A stretch of DNA of 64,000 nucleotides from Bermanella sp047621325 (GTDB lineage Bacteria > Pseudomonadota > Gammaproteobacteria > Pseudomonadales > Oceanobacteraceae). Of the stretch, positions 26,850-36,471 are shown piece after piece. The notes below the pieces were generated by a model, which saw only the letters and a list, made by a program, of their open reading frames with translations, had not been told where the DNA came from and did no database searches. Made by a program: the position numbers and the translations under genes. Location of the stretch: assembly GCA_047621325.1 (NCBI GenBank), contig JBLHLT010000007.1:1-64000 (forward strand), written 5' to 3'. Each line of letters begins with the position of its first letter. Positions within the stretch are counted from its first letter, which is position 1.

Positions 26850-27842
26850 TTAACCTCGTTGCGGATAGCCAATAACACGTAAACGGCTAATGCCACCATC
26901 AGGGTACATATTTAACCGAATGTGGCTAAAATGCTGCCCTGCACTCACTACCTCGTCTTTATAAAAATGTTCAGCATCGGCGCTTAATTTGGTTTGATTA
27001 ATGACGGTCTGCCACTGAGTAGTATCATCCGGTGACTGGCCCGCTTCTAACAATACCGCTTCTAAGGTAAAGCTATCAGGGAAATTGCCTTTAAAGTGCG
27101 CGGTATCGACCACTACTTTTTCAATGCTACCCACCGCGCCTAGCTTAATAATGATCCAATCACATTCACGCCCACCACGACGACGCTTGGTTTCCCAACC
27201 GTCACCCATGTTTTTACCACGGTCTGGCATGATTAAGTTTTCCATGGATGAGAAAAACATATCACTGCAGGCAAGTGGTCGCGCACCATTTTTTATGTAC
27301 GCTAAATCAATCGGTTCATTCGGTAAAAACCAATCCCAATTAATACTCGGCTCACCATACACGCGTAATCGTGCAACGCCGCCATCTGGAAATATATTCA
27401 AGCGCACATGAGTCCACTCGCTTGAGCTTTCTATATCAAAAAAATTATCGCTATCAGGCTTAACGTCGGTGGTTTCTAAAATAGTCACCCAGTTGGTGCC
27501 TGCTAAAGGAGCACCTTGAATGGAACATGCTTCGATGGATACCTTTTGGGGCGCATTACCCGCAAAATGACGCGTACATACATTCACGCCATGTACGATA
27601 CCTTGTGCACCTAATTTAATAATGCACCAGTCATAACCCACCACACGCTTGCGGCGACTTTCCCAGCCATCCATCCATTTTCCACGGTCGGTATATTTAT
27701 CAAAGATAAAGACCGGCGCATCTGGTTTTAGTAGGTTTTCCATTTCAGCAAAAAAATCATCACTGCAATCAAGTGCTTGCCCACCAAGGCGACGACTAAC
27801 TAAATCGATCCAAGTATTATACGGGTGTTGTTCGATGTTCAA
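26850..27842 (-). CDS. alc: Allantoicase
   Basis: Hydrolyses allantoate to ureidoglycolate and urea. Two tandem galactose-binding-like repeats are clear: GGQALDCSDDFFAEMENLL then GWESRRKR, and RPLACSDMFFSSMENLI then GWETKRRR. The start is proposed at the TTG at 27842 because AGGAG lies exactly 6 nt before it. A longer frame also begins with TTG, at 27887, but lacks such a site. The shorter protein has 330 residues, normal for the family. It follows xdhC by about 58 bp. Confidence 0.94.
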   Translation of the reverse strand: MNIEQHPYNTWIDLVSRRLGGQALDCSDDFFAEMENLLKPDAPVFIFDKYTDRGKWMDGWESRRKRVVGYDWCIIKLGAQGIVHGVNVCTRHFAGNAPQKVSIEACSIQGAPLAGTNWVTILETTDVKPDSDNFFDIESSSEWTHVRLNIFPDGGVARLRVYGEPSINWDWFLPNEPIDLAYIKNGARPLACSDMFFSSMENLIMPDRGKNMGDGWETKRRRGGRECDWIIIKLGAVGSIEKVVVDTAHFKGNFPDSFTLEAVLLEAGQSPDDTTQWQTVINQTKLSADAEHFYKDEVVSAGQHFSHIRLNMYPDGGISRLRVIGYPQRG

Positions 27843-27900
27843 TTTTATCTCCTGCCATGTTTTTTTAATGGACTTAATTTTGTTCAATAGCGTTAACTAT

Positions 27901-28773
27901 TTATTTCACTTTATTGGGTTGGGCCGATGTCGCTGGGCCTTTTATTAATTCTTGTTTAATCGTTTGCCAGCTCACCCCTTGGCGCGCGCTCTCTACGACT
28001 GTGCCCTGAGCCATATGTTTAATCAGTTGAGCCGAAATTGACACTGCAACTTCCATAGGTAATTTACCTGGAATATTGATATCACCAACTGGGCAAATTA
28101 ACTGCTCTATGGTTTTTTCATCAAAGCCTCTGTGCTGCAAACGCATTTCAAAGCGCTGGGCTTTCGTATCGGAGCCAATGCAACCTACATAGGTTAAATC
28201 ACTGCGTTTTAACGCGCATTCAACTAAATCAAAATCCAATTGATGGTTATGTGTGAGTATTAGCACTTGGCTACCCGTAGGAACGCCCTGCATTACATCA
28301 ACGGGATGTTCACTGTGAATCATTTCTATGTTGTGATACTGCTCAATTGGAAACATGTTTTCACGGCTATCAACCCAACGAACCTTTCCCGGTAACTGCG
28401 ACAATATATTCATGAGTGCTTTGGCCACATGGCCCGCGCCAAATACGGTCAGGTTCAACCCTTTGGCTACAAAATTTTCAAACAACACACTGACACTACC
28501 ACCACAACATTGACCAAGGCTTGCGCCAAGTGGAAAATGTTCGACAAAATTACCGCTCGATTGGTCTGCTAATAATTTCTGCGCATGTTGTACTACTTTA
28601 TATTCAAGGTGACCGCCACCTAATGTGTCGTACTGCTGTTCAGCGGTAATCACCATTTTACTGCCTTGATCACGCGGCACCGAACCTGCCGCTCCCATGA
28701 CAGTAGCTAACACATAGGCTTGACCTTGTTGTTCGCACATTACAACCGCGTCATACCAATGCTGTGATCTCAT
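27901..28773 (-). CDS. xdhC: Xanthine dehydrogenase accessory protein XdhC
   Basis: Binds molybdopterin cofactor and inserts the sulfurated form into XdhB. The N-terminal XdhC/CoxI domain has AGSVPRDQGSKM and LGGGHLEY; a Rossmann-like C-terminal half has LTVFGAGHVAKAL and later YVGCIGS. Length is 290. Its start overlaps the xdhB stop by 4 nt (ATGA), which implies coupled translation. Confidence 0.95.
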   Translation of the reverse strand: MRSQHWYDAVVMCEQQGQAYVLATVMGAAGSVPRDQGSKMVITAEQQYDTLGGGHLEYKVVQHAQKLLADQSSGNFVEHFPLGASLGQCCGGSVSVLFENFVAKGLNLTVFGAGHVAKALMNILSQLPGKVRWVDSRENMFPIEQYHNIEMIHSEHPVDVMQGVPTGSQVLILTHNHQLDFDLVECALKRSDLTYVGCIGSDTKAQRFEMRLQHRGFDEKTIEQLICPVGDINIPGKLPMEVAVSISAQLIKHMAQGTVVESARQGVSWQTIKQELIKGPATSAQPNKVK

Positions 28774-31130
28774 AATGCCGCCTTATGTTTTTGCGCAAAC
28801 ATAACAGCATTCAATACACGCTCAGGGGTGGCGGGTGTATCCAACGGTGGTGCAATTTTGTAATCCGCAACACTTGCGGTGGCATCACGCAATGCCAACC
28901 AAACCGACATACCCAACATAATGGGTGGTTCACCTACCGCTTTTGAGTTGTAAATTGTTTGTTCATCATTAGGGCGATCAAATAATGTCACATTAAAAAT
29001 GGACGGTATGTCACTTGAAGTGGGGATTTTATAACTGGCTGGGCCGTTTGAAATTAAGCGCCCGCTTTCATCCCAATTTAATTCTTCAGTGGTCAACCAA
29101 CCCATTCCTTGAATAAAGCCACCTTCAATCTGACCAATATCAATAGCGGGGTTAATCGACTGACCCACATCATGCAAAATATCAGTACGTAATACCGAAT
29201 ACTCACCCGTTAAGGTATCAATCACTACTTCACTGCAAGCCGCGCCCAGCGAAAAATAAAAGAACGGGCGGCCAGTAGCATTTTCACGGTCATAGTGAAT
29301 TTTAGGGGTTTTATAAAAACCGGTACTTGAAAGCGATACTCGATTTTCGTAAGCCATTTGCACAAATGGGCCAAACCCAAACTCTTCCGTTCCTGCGCTT
29401 GTTTTTACAATCACATGGTTATGTTCAAAACAAATATCTGCACTGGTTACTTGGAATTTTTCGCACGCAAAGTCAATTAACCGCTGTTTAATGGTGAGGC
29501 ATGCATTTTGAGCCGCCTTACCGTTTAAGTCAGTACCAGAGGATGCCGCGGTTGGTGATGTGTTAGGGACTTTTTCAGTATTGGTGCTACTCACTTGTAC
29601 GGTGTCTAAATCCACATCGAATTCATTCGCCACAATTTGTGCAACTTTGGTAAATAAACCTTGGCCCATTTCTGTGCCTCCGTGATTCACATGAATACTG
29701 CCATCGGTATAAACATGCACTAATGCTCCTGCTTGGTTTAAATGCTGTGCGGTAAACGAAATACCAAATTTTACCGGCGTTAATGCGAGGCCGCGTTTTT
29801 TATAGCTATGCAGAGCATTAAATTCAGCAATACTTTGGCGACGACCGCGATAATCACTTTCGTGTTCAAGCTGCTCGATTAATTCAAGCATATGATAATG
29901 CTCAATGGGTTGCCCGTAATGAGTTGTATCACCATTTTTATATAAATTAATCTTGCGCACATCTAATGGATCTTTACCCACGTTACGTGCTATATCATCC
30001 ATAATTAATTCCGCAATCATAGTGCCTTGCGGACCACCAAAACCACGAAACGCAGTATTAGATACCGTGTGGGTTTTACAACGATGTCCCACTACTCGTG
30101 CATCTTGTAAGTTATAGGCGTTATCACTGTGGAACATGGCTCGATCGACAATCGAACTTGATAAATCAGGGCTATAACCACACTTACCCGCGACCATAAT
30201 ATCGCTTCCGATTAACTTACCGTCATCATCAAAACCCACCGTGTAACGATTTAAAAAATCGTGGCGCTTGCCTGTCATCACCATATCATCTTGTCGCGCT
30301 AATCGAGCTTTTACAGGTTGCTGTAAGCGGTTCGCTAGAATTGCGGCCATGCATGCCCAAGCGGCAGACTGCGTTTCTTTACCTCCGAAACCACCACCCA
30401 TACGACGCACTTCGACTTGCACATAATTAATCGGTAAATCAAGCACCTCTGACACCAGCTTCTGCACTTCACTTGGGTGCTGGCTTGAAATAAATACTTT
30501 CATACCTTTGTCTTCAGTTGGCACAACGTAGCTGACTTGAGTTTCTAAATAAAAATGCTCTTGGCCTTTAACATACACTTCACCTTGTAATTGGTGCGGT
30601 GCGTTTTTAATGGCTTGCGAATAATTCCCTTTACTCATGGTGTGAGTTGGGTGTACAAAAAATGCCTGCTGTAGCGCATCTTCAATTTCTAAAATAGCCT
30701 GATGTTTTTTGTATTCTACTTTTGCTAGTAATACAGCACGCTTGGCCGCTTCAAAACTGGTGGCCGCAACTGCAAATAATGACTGACCAATGTATTCCAC
30801 TTTTTCTTTAGCAAATATAGGGTCGCCCTTAAAGACTGGACCGATGTCGGTTTCACCAGGTACATCATCAAACACGATGACATCCACCACGCCTTCTGCG
30901 GTTTTGACCGCGGACAAATCCATCGACAAAACATCCGCATGTGCTTCGCTGCTTTGCCCTACCGCCATATGTAATGTACCGGCAAGTTCGAGCATGTCAT
31001 CGATATAAATAGCATCACCAGTTACATGTTTGTCTGCACTTTCATGCTTTTGAGCCTTACCGATTTTACCTTTAGCGGGGCGCTTTCTACGTGCCGAGTA
31101 AGGCTCAAGCTTTGACGACATAAAACTCAT
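28770..31130 (-). CDS. xdhB: Xanthine dehydrogenase, molybdopterin-binding subunit
   Basis: The large subunit that hydroxylates hypoxanthine and xanthine to urate. The domain order is normal: an N-terminal segment (DKHVTGDAIYIDDM), molybdopterin-binding blocks (GGGFGGKE, FRGFGGPQG, GGTEMGQGL), and the catalytic Glu in the C-terminal KAVGEPPIMLG motif. Length is 786. The start at 31130 has GGAGG 7-8 nt upstream and falls one base after the xdhA stop; an earlier ATG lies inside xdhA. Confidence 0.96.
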   Translation of the reverse strand: MSFMSSKLEPYSARRKRPAKGKIGKAQKHESADKHVTGDAIYIDDMLELAGTLHMAVGQSSEAHADVLSMDLSAVKTAEGVVDVIVFDDVPGETDIGPVFKGDPIFAKEKVEYIGQSLFAVAATSFEAAKRAVLLAKVEYKKHQAILEIEDALQQAFFVHPTHTMSKGNYSQAIKNAPHQLQGEVYVKGQEHFYLETQVSYVVPTEDKGMKVFISSQHPSEVQKLVSEVLDLPINYVQVEVRRMGGGFGGKETQSAAWACMAAILANRLQQPVKARLARQDDMVMTGKRHDFLNRYTVGFDDDGKLIGSDIMVAGKCGYSPDLSSSIVDRAMFHSDNAYNLQDARVVGHRCKTHTVSNTAFRGFGGPQGTMIAELIMDDIARNVGKDPLDVRKINLYKNGDTTHYGQPIEHYHMLELIEQLEHESDYRGRRQSIAEFNALHSYKKRGLALTPVKFGISFTAQHLNQAGALVHVYTDGSIHVNHGGTEMGQGLFTKVAQIVANEFDVDLDTVQVSSTNTEKVPNTSPTAASSGTDLNGKAAQNACLTIKQRLIDFACEKFQVTSADICFEHNHVIVKTSAGTEEFGFGPFVQMAYENRVSLSSTGFYKTPKIHYDRENATGRPFFYFSLGAACSEVVIDTLTGEYSVLRTDILHDVGQSINPAIDIGQIEGGFIQGMGWLTTEELNWDESGRLISNGPASYKIPTSSDIPSIFNVTLFDRPNDEQTIYNSKAVGEPPIMLGMSVWLALRDATASVADYKIAPPLDTPATPERVLNAVMFAQKHKAAL

Positions 31131-31131
31131 A

Positions 31132-32574
31132 TTAAAGCCCTCCCAAACATTCAAGACCGGTTTTGATGATCAAGTTTTTTGCCACATTTAAGCGATACTC
31201 TTTTGTGGCTCGTACATCTTTTATAGGGAAATAATCCAATGCGATTTGATCGCTCGCCGTTTCAAAACTGGCTAAGTTAAACGGTTTACCTATTAACGCT
31301 TTTTCGGTATGCACGGCATGTAATGGTGTAGCGGCCATCCCCCCGCAAGCAATGCGCACATTTGTAATGGTTTTCCCATCATGTTCGATCATGGCCGCCA
31401 TTAATACCGCCGAAATATCATCGTCTTTGCGCTTGCTAATTTTGAAAACATGCAGGCTTTGTTGCGTTGATAATTTTGGAATAACAATGGCTTTCAAATA
31501 TTCACCGGTTTTTAAATCGGTTTGTTTATAACCATGATAAAAATCTTGAATCGCAATTTCACGCTCACCATTGGCGTCGGCCAAAATTAAGCGCGCATTC
31601 AGTGCAAAAAAGACGGGGGGCGTATCACCAATGGGCGAACCATTGGCCACATTCCCCCCTAATGTGCCCAAATTACGAATTTGGCGTGAGCCAATGCGTT
31701 CAATAAGTTGGACAAACGAAGGAAAATTATTTGCAAGTACCTGCTCACTTTCACTGTATGTCAGCATGGCACCAATACGAATTTCTGTTTGCGAATGAGT
31801 AACGGCTTTTAATGATGCGATTTGATGCAGGCTAATAATGCAATCAAACTGCTTAAATTGCTGAGTAATGTCTAGGCCAGCGTCTGTGCCACCTGCCCAT
31901 AATTTAGCATCTGAATGCTCAGCTAATAATTGTTGTAAAGCTTGCTCTGATTGCGGCACATATAAGGCACGACCGTCTTTTTCTAAGCAAGGTGTGTGGG
32001 CGTGAGTGTTACTTTTGGGATCAAATGTCATAACGACGGCTTGATTGATCACAGCCGATTCACTTGGTGCAGGGTAATCAAACATGGCATGAGCAGCGTC
32101 CATAATGGATTGGTAACCCGTGCAGCGGCACAAATTGCCTGACAAGGCGATGTGAATATCGTGATCGGATACTGTGCCTTGCATATTATGCAAACGATTA
32201 AAGTGCAAAGCCGTTAATGCAGAAACAATCCCGGGCGTACAAAAGCCACATTGTGAACCATGTTTGTCGACCATGGCTTGCTGCACAGGATGCAGTTGTT
32301 CTGCCTCTTTAAGCCCTTCAACTGTCACGACATATTGCCCATGCAAGCTGCCTAGTAACGCAATGCAGCCATTGATGGCTTGATATTCAAATGCACCGGT
32401 ATGCGTCTGTTGGCCAACTAAAATTGAACATGCGCCACAGTCTCCGCCCGCACACCCTTCTTTGGCAGCGAGAAGCCTTTTATTGGTGCGCAGATAGCGC
32501 AGCACGGTCCAATTTGGATCAATAGTGTGCTCTTCAATCCAGTTTCCATTTAAGCAAAAGCGAATCACGTTCAT
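31132..32574 (-). CDS. xdhA: Xanthine dehydrogenase, iron-sulfur/FAD subunit
   Basis: The small subunit that carries electrons from molybdenum to NAD. The first [2Fe-2S] cluster is bound by C41, C46 and C49 (GCAGGDCGAC) plus a Cys near 70. The second is bound by C109, C112, C149 and C151. The FAD domain starts near residue 200, with AGGTDAGLD and LGGNVANGSPIGDTPP. Length of 480 is normal. It is the first gene of the minus-strand catabolic operon, divergent from the ABC importer with 253 bp between starts. Confidence 0.96.
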   Translation of the reverse strand: MNVIRFCLNGNWIEEHTIDPNWTVLRYLRTNKRLLAAKEGCAGGDCGACSILVGQQTHTGAFEYQAINGCIALLGSLHGQYVVTVEGLKEAEQLHPVQQAMVDKHGSQCGFCTPGIVSALTALHFNRLHNMQGTVSDHDIHIALSGNLCRCTGYQSIMDAAHAMFDYPAPSESAVINQAVVMTFDPKSNTHAHTPCLEKDGRALYVPQSEQALQQLLAEHSDAKLWAGGTDAGLDITQQFKQFDCIISLHQIASLKAVTHSQTEIRIGAMLTYSESEQVLANNFPSFVQLIERIGSRQIRNLGTLGGNVANGSPIGDTPPVFFALNARLILADANGEREIAIQDFYHGYKQTDLKTGEYLKAIVIPKLSTQQSLHVFKISKRKDDDISAVLMAAMIEHDGKTITNVRIACGGMAATPLHAVHTEKALIGKPFNLASFETASDQIALDYFPIKDVRATKEYRLNVAKNLIIKTGLECLGGL

Positions 32575-32654
32575 ACCTCTTTGCTGCCCCGTCAGCGTGT
32601 TTATCAGGCTCTGCCCTATACTTATAAGGAGAGCAACTGTGGGCGTGGGTTAAT

Positions 32655-32694
32655 TTGACCATAACTTAAAGCAAATACCTGACCATTTAGTCAG
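32655..32694. promoter_or_regulatory. RutR-like operator region between xdhA and the ABC operon
   Basis: A full site, CTGACCATTTAGTCAG at 32679-32694, matches the RutR consensus TTGACCA-NN-TGGTCAA at 11 of 14 positions and is itself nearly symmetrical. A perfect left half-site TTGACCA lies at 32655-32661. Both are in the divergent intergenic region, 81 to 175 bp from the starts, so one regulator could control both operons. Flanking inverted copies of AAATACCTG (32673-32681 and 32728-32736) add further symmetry. Confidence 0.65.
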
Positions 32695-32827
32695 AATAAT
32701 ATTCATTTGTCCAAAAATAAGTGAATACAGGTATTTTGGCAAAGTATTTGCTAATAACAACCTGTCTAAGTAGTCAGCTTTATAAAAAGGGTTTACATGT
32801 TTCAGCAATCTATGGTTTTAAAGTAGT

Positions 32828-34369
32828 ATGAATCGTTTGGCATTAACAGGTATTTGCAAACAATACCCCGGCTGCATGGCCAACGATGGTATTAACCTCA
32901 CGGTAGGTGAAGGTGAGATCCATGCGTTGTTGGGTGAAAATGGCGCTGGTAAAAGCACCTTGATGAAAATCATTTACGGGGTTGTAAAACCTGACGCGGG
33001 TGAGTTTCTTTGGGAAGGTAAAGCCATCACAGTTAGCGGGCCATCCCATGCGCGTCGCCTTGGCATCGGCATGGTATTCCAGCACTTCTCATTATTTGAA
33101 ACACTCACCGTTGCCGAAAATATTGCACTTAGCTTACCAATAGAACAAAGCCGTGATATGACGGCACTAAGTAATCGAATCAAAGAAATTAGCCAACATT
33201 ATGGTATGGCACTCGACCCTCAACGTTATGTACACACGTTATCAGTCGGTGAGCAGCAACGAGTGGAAATTGTGCGCTGTTTACTACAAGACATTAAATT
33301 ACTGATTTTAGACGAACCCACCTCCGTACTGACTCCGCAAGAAGTAACAGGCTTATTCGCAACCCTGAATCAACTAGCCAGTGAAGGCTGCTCTATCTTA
33401 TTTATTTCACACAAATTAGATGAAGTCACCGAGCTGTGTCATAACGCAACGATTTTACGCCAAGGTAAAGTCAGCGGTGATTGTGACCCGCAACAAGTAA
33501 GCAGCCTTGATATTGCACGTTTAATGGTGGGTGACGACACACCATTAAATCAAGATTATAAAAAAGTAGAAGGCGGTAGCACGGTTTTAGACATTGCTAA
33601 CCTTAACTTTAAAAGTGAAGATCCATTCGCTTGTAGCATTAATCAATTAAATTTAAAAGTGAGGTCAGGTGAAATCTTGGGGATCGCTGGGGTTGCTGGT
33701 AACGGCCAAGACGAACTCATGCGTTTATTAAGTGGCGAAGAAACCACAGAGGATGATGCTATTCGTTTGCTCAATACAAACATCGGCGCGTTAAATCCTG
33801 TAGCACGCCGAAAATTAGGCTTTGCTTTTGTACCAGAAGAGCGCTTAGGGCGAGGTGCGGTACCGGATATGTCTCTGGAGCAAAATACACTTTTAACCAG
33901 TGCACATTTAGGTTTGGTTGATCGTGGTTGGATTAATTTTGAAAAAGTGAAACAGCTTGGTCAACATATTCTGAATAAATACAAAGTAAAGAGTGCAGGT
34001 CTATATTCACAAGCTAAAAGTTTATCCGGTGGCAACTTACAAAAATTCATTCTTGGGCGCGAAATAGAGCAAAACCCAACACTACTGGCATGTTCTCACC
34101 CGACTTGGGGGGTTGATATTGGCGCAGCGGTTTTGATTCGCCATGCACTAATTGAGCTACGCGATAAAGGTGCCGCCATCATAGTGGTATCTGAAGACAT
34201 TGATGAGCTTTATCAAATTTGCGATCGACTATGTGCCATTTGTGACGGTGAATTAAGCCCCGTTAGAAATACTCAAGAGGTCAGTATTGATCAACTTGGC
34301 CAGTGGATGACTGGACAGTTTAATCGGGACAAGAAACCAGCAGTAACAGGTGAGCCCGCATATGTTTAA
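32828..34369 (+). CDS. ABC importer ATPase, nucleoside/purine type
   Basis: A 513-residue double-ATPase of the sugar/nucleoside (carbohydrate uptake type 2) class. The first cassette has Walker A GENGAGKST, signature LSVGEQQR and Walker B LLILDEPTSVL. The second keeps GVAGNGQDEL as a degenerate Walker A and LSGGNLQKF as signature; its Walker B-like stretch reads TLLACSHPTWG. In homologs such as YufO/NupO it energises uptake of nucleosides or purines. It is the first gene of a plus-strand operon with two permeases; the next gene overlaps its stop by 8 nt. Confidence 0.93.
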   Translation: MNRLALTGICKQYPGCMANDGINLTVGEGEIHALLGENGAGKSTLMKIIYGVVKPDAGEFLWEGKAITVSGPSHARRLGIGMVFQHFSLFETLTVAENIALSLPIEQSRDMTALSNRIKEISQHYGMALDPQRYVHTLSVGEQQRVEIVRCLLQDIKLLILDEPTSVLTPQEVTGLFATLNQLASEGCSILFISHKLDEVTELCHNATILRQGKVSGDCDPQQVSSLDIARLMVGDDTPLNQDYKKVEGGSTVLDIANLNFKSEDPFACSINQLNLKVRSGEILGIAGVAGNGQDELMRLLSGEETTEDDAIRLLNTNIGALNPVARRKLGFAFVPEERLGRGAVPDMSLEQNTLLTSAHLGLVDRGWINFEKVKQLGQHILNKYKVKSAGLYSQAKSLSGGNLQKFILGREIEQNPTLLACSHPTWGVDIGAAVLIRHALIELRDKGAAIIVVSEDIDELYQICDRLCAICDGELSPVRNTQEVSIDQLGQWMTGQFNRDKKPAVTGEPAYV

Positions 34370-35459
34370 ATTAGAAAAACGCCCTTTTGATTCAAAAGCA
34401 ATGAGCTATTACTCACCATTAATAGCACTAGGCCTAACCTTATTTTTTGGTGGGTTACTGTTTTTAAGCTTAGGTCACAATCCATTTGAGGCTCTTTATA
34501 CCTTTTTTATTCTCCCTCTTAGTGATGCTTATGGTTTAACTGAACTGGGTATGAAAGTAGCGCCTCTATTATTGTGTGCCATGGGTTTGAGTGTGTGCTT
34601 TAAAGCAAAAATTTGGAACATCGGCGCGGAAGGCCAGTTCATTATGGGCGGCCTTGGTGGTGGCTTTATGGCACTGCAGTTTTTAGATGCGCAATCAAGT
34701 TGGGTGCTCGTGCCGATTTTAGTATTTGGCGCACTATGTGGTTTAGCATGGGCGGCGCTGGCTGCCTTGCTTAAAACAAAATTTCACGCCAATGAAATTC
34801 TCACCACTATCATGCTTAATTACATCGCACTGAATGCTTTACTATGGGCCGTACACGGGCCACTTAAAGACCCTGACGGTTTTAACTTTCCTGAATCAGC
34901 CATGTTTGCTGATGCGGCTATTCTGCCGTTACTTCATCAAGATTATCGCTTAACCATTGCTATCTTTTTTGGCCTGTTTGCCATGGTCGCCATTTGGACG
35001 TTGTTATCTCGCAGCTGGCTTGGCTTTCAAATTCAGGTGCTAGGTGAAGATAAAGCAGCCGCACACTATGCCGGTTTTAAAGAAAATAAATTGGTTTGGT
35101 TTGCTTTATTGGTATGTGGAGCACTTGCTGGCTTAGCCGGTGTAAGTGAAGTGGTTGGGCCTATAGGCCAGCTTATACCTTACATTTCGCCGGGATACGG
35201 CTACTCCGCCATTATCGTGGTGTTTTTAGGACGCATGCATCCACTGGGCATCTTATTAGCCAGCATGTTAATGGGATTAACCTATATGGGTGGTGAAATG
35301 GTGCAAATAGAAATGAGTTTACCAAAGTCCATTACGGGTTTATTCCAAGGTATGTTGCTGTTCTTTTTACTGGCCAGCGATTTATTAATTAGTTATCGAA
35401 TTATCCGAATAAAAAAAGGTAAAACCGATAAACCATCAGCCATTGCATCTGCTGTGTAG
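34362..35459 (+). CDS. ABC importer permease 1, nucleoside/purine type
   Basis: A 365-residue BPD_transp_2-family permease with about nine hydrophobic segments and the characteristic KIWNIGAEGQFIMGG loop that contacts the ATPase. The YISPGYGYSAIIVVFLGR block is also typical. The start at 34362 is preferred, with AGGTGA 8 nt upstream; a GTG four codons earlier is possible. It overlaps the ATPase gene, implying coupled translation. Confidence 0.92.
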   Translation: MFKLEKRPFDSKAMSYYSPLIALGLTLFFGGLLFLSLGHNPFEALYTFFILPLSDAYGLTELGMKVAPLLLCAMGLSVCFKAKIWNIGAEGQFIMGGLGGGFMALQFLDAQSSWVLVPILVFGALCGLAWAALAALLKTKFHANEILTTIMLNYIALNALLWAVHGPLKDPDGFNFPESAMFADAAILPLLHQDYRLTIAIFFGLFAMVAIWTLLSRSWLGFQIQVLGEDKAAAHYAGFKENKLVWFALLVCGALAGLAGVSEVVGPIGQLIPYISPGYGYSAIIVVFLGRMHPLGILLASMLMGLTYMGGEMVQIEMSLPKSITGLFQGMLLFFLLASDLLISYRIIRIKKGKTDKPSAIASAV

Positions 35460-35485
35460 CTAACAACGTTCTTAAGGTTTTAAAC

Positions 35486-36412
35486 ATGGATATCGATTTA
35501 ATAACGAATATTTTGTACGCCACCATTCGCACAGGTACACCACTGATTTTGGTGGCGTTTGGTGAAATGATTTGCGAGAAATCTGGAGTCCTTAATCTAG
35601 GGCAAGAAGGCATGATGTTAATGGGCGCGGTTGTTGGCTTTGCCGCTGCCGTGGTGTCTGGCAGTTTGATGATCGCAATATTAATGGCCATTTTAGCGGG
35701 CATTTGTATGTCTTTGTAATTTGGATTTTTGTCGATCACCTTAGTTTCAAATCAAGTGGCCAGCGGTTTGGCGCTCACCATTTTTGGTGGCGGCTTAAGT
35801 GCCTTTATTGGTGCGAACTATGTGGGTATCGGCATCGAGGGTGTGCCTTCAATGTCAATTCCATTTTTAAGTGACCTACCCATTATTGGCAAAGCATTAT
35901 TTCAACAGGATATTTTGGTGTACTTCTCCTTTTTAATGGGCGCTATTTTATTTTATGTTTTGACACGTACTCGCTTAGGTTTAAAGCTGCGCGCTGTCGG
36001 TGAGAACCCTGAAGCGGCCAATAGTATGGGCATCAATGTGCATGGGATTCGCTACATGGCGGTTATGTTTGGTGGTGCAATGGCCGGCTTAGCCGGTGGC
36101 TATTTATCACTTGCCTACACACCACTTTGGAGTGACGGCATGACGGCAGGTAAAGGTTGGATCGCGCTGGCGCTAGTAGTATTTGCTAGCTGGAAAGTCG
36201 GTCGCATTATGCTCGGTGCCTATTTATTTGGCATCGCCAGTATCATGCATTTGATTTTACAAGGAACGAGTTTTGAAATATCGCCCAGTATTTTAGCCAT
36301 GCTGCCATATGTCGCCACCATTTTTGTATTAGTACTACTTTCAAGTAATCAAGGTAAAGCTAAGCTTAATGCCCCTATGTCGTTAGGTGTAGCGTACCGC
36401 CCACAACTTTAA
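35486..36412 (+). pseudogene. ABC importer permease 2, interrupted by an in-frame stop
   Basis: The reading frame encodes a second BPD_transp_2 permease: residues 1-77 carry MICEKSGVLNLGQEGMMLMGA, and the rest has LALTIFGGGLSAF, AVGENPEAANSMG and GKGWIALALVVFASW. A TAA at 35717-35719 splits it, but both sides are in the same frame without insertion or deletion. Reading through the stop gives a full-length protein of 308 positions. One base change (for example TTA to TAA) explains it. A TTG at 35729 could restart translation of the C-terminal 227 residues. Either a true nonsense mutation or a sequencing error is possible. Confidence 0.85.
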
Positions 36413-36471
36413 ACAGAATTTTTTGCACACGTAAAAAATACATAACTTAGAAGAAAATATTGGAGAGCAAT

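Noticed and set aside
35717..35719. Stop-codon recoding (selenocysteine or pyrrolysine) in permease 2
   Set aside because: The codon is TAA, not TGA or TAG, and no recoding structure is apparent.
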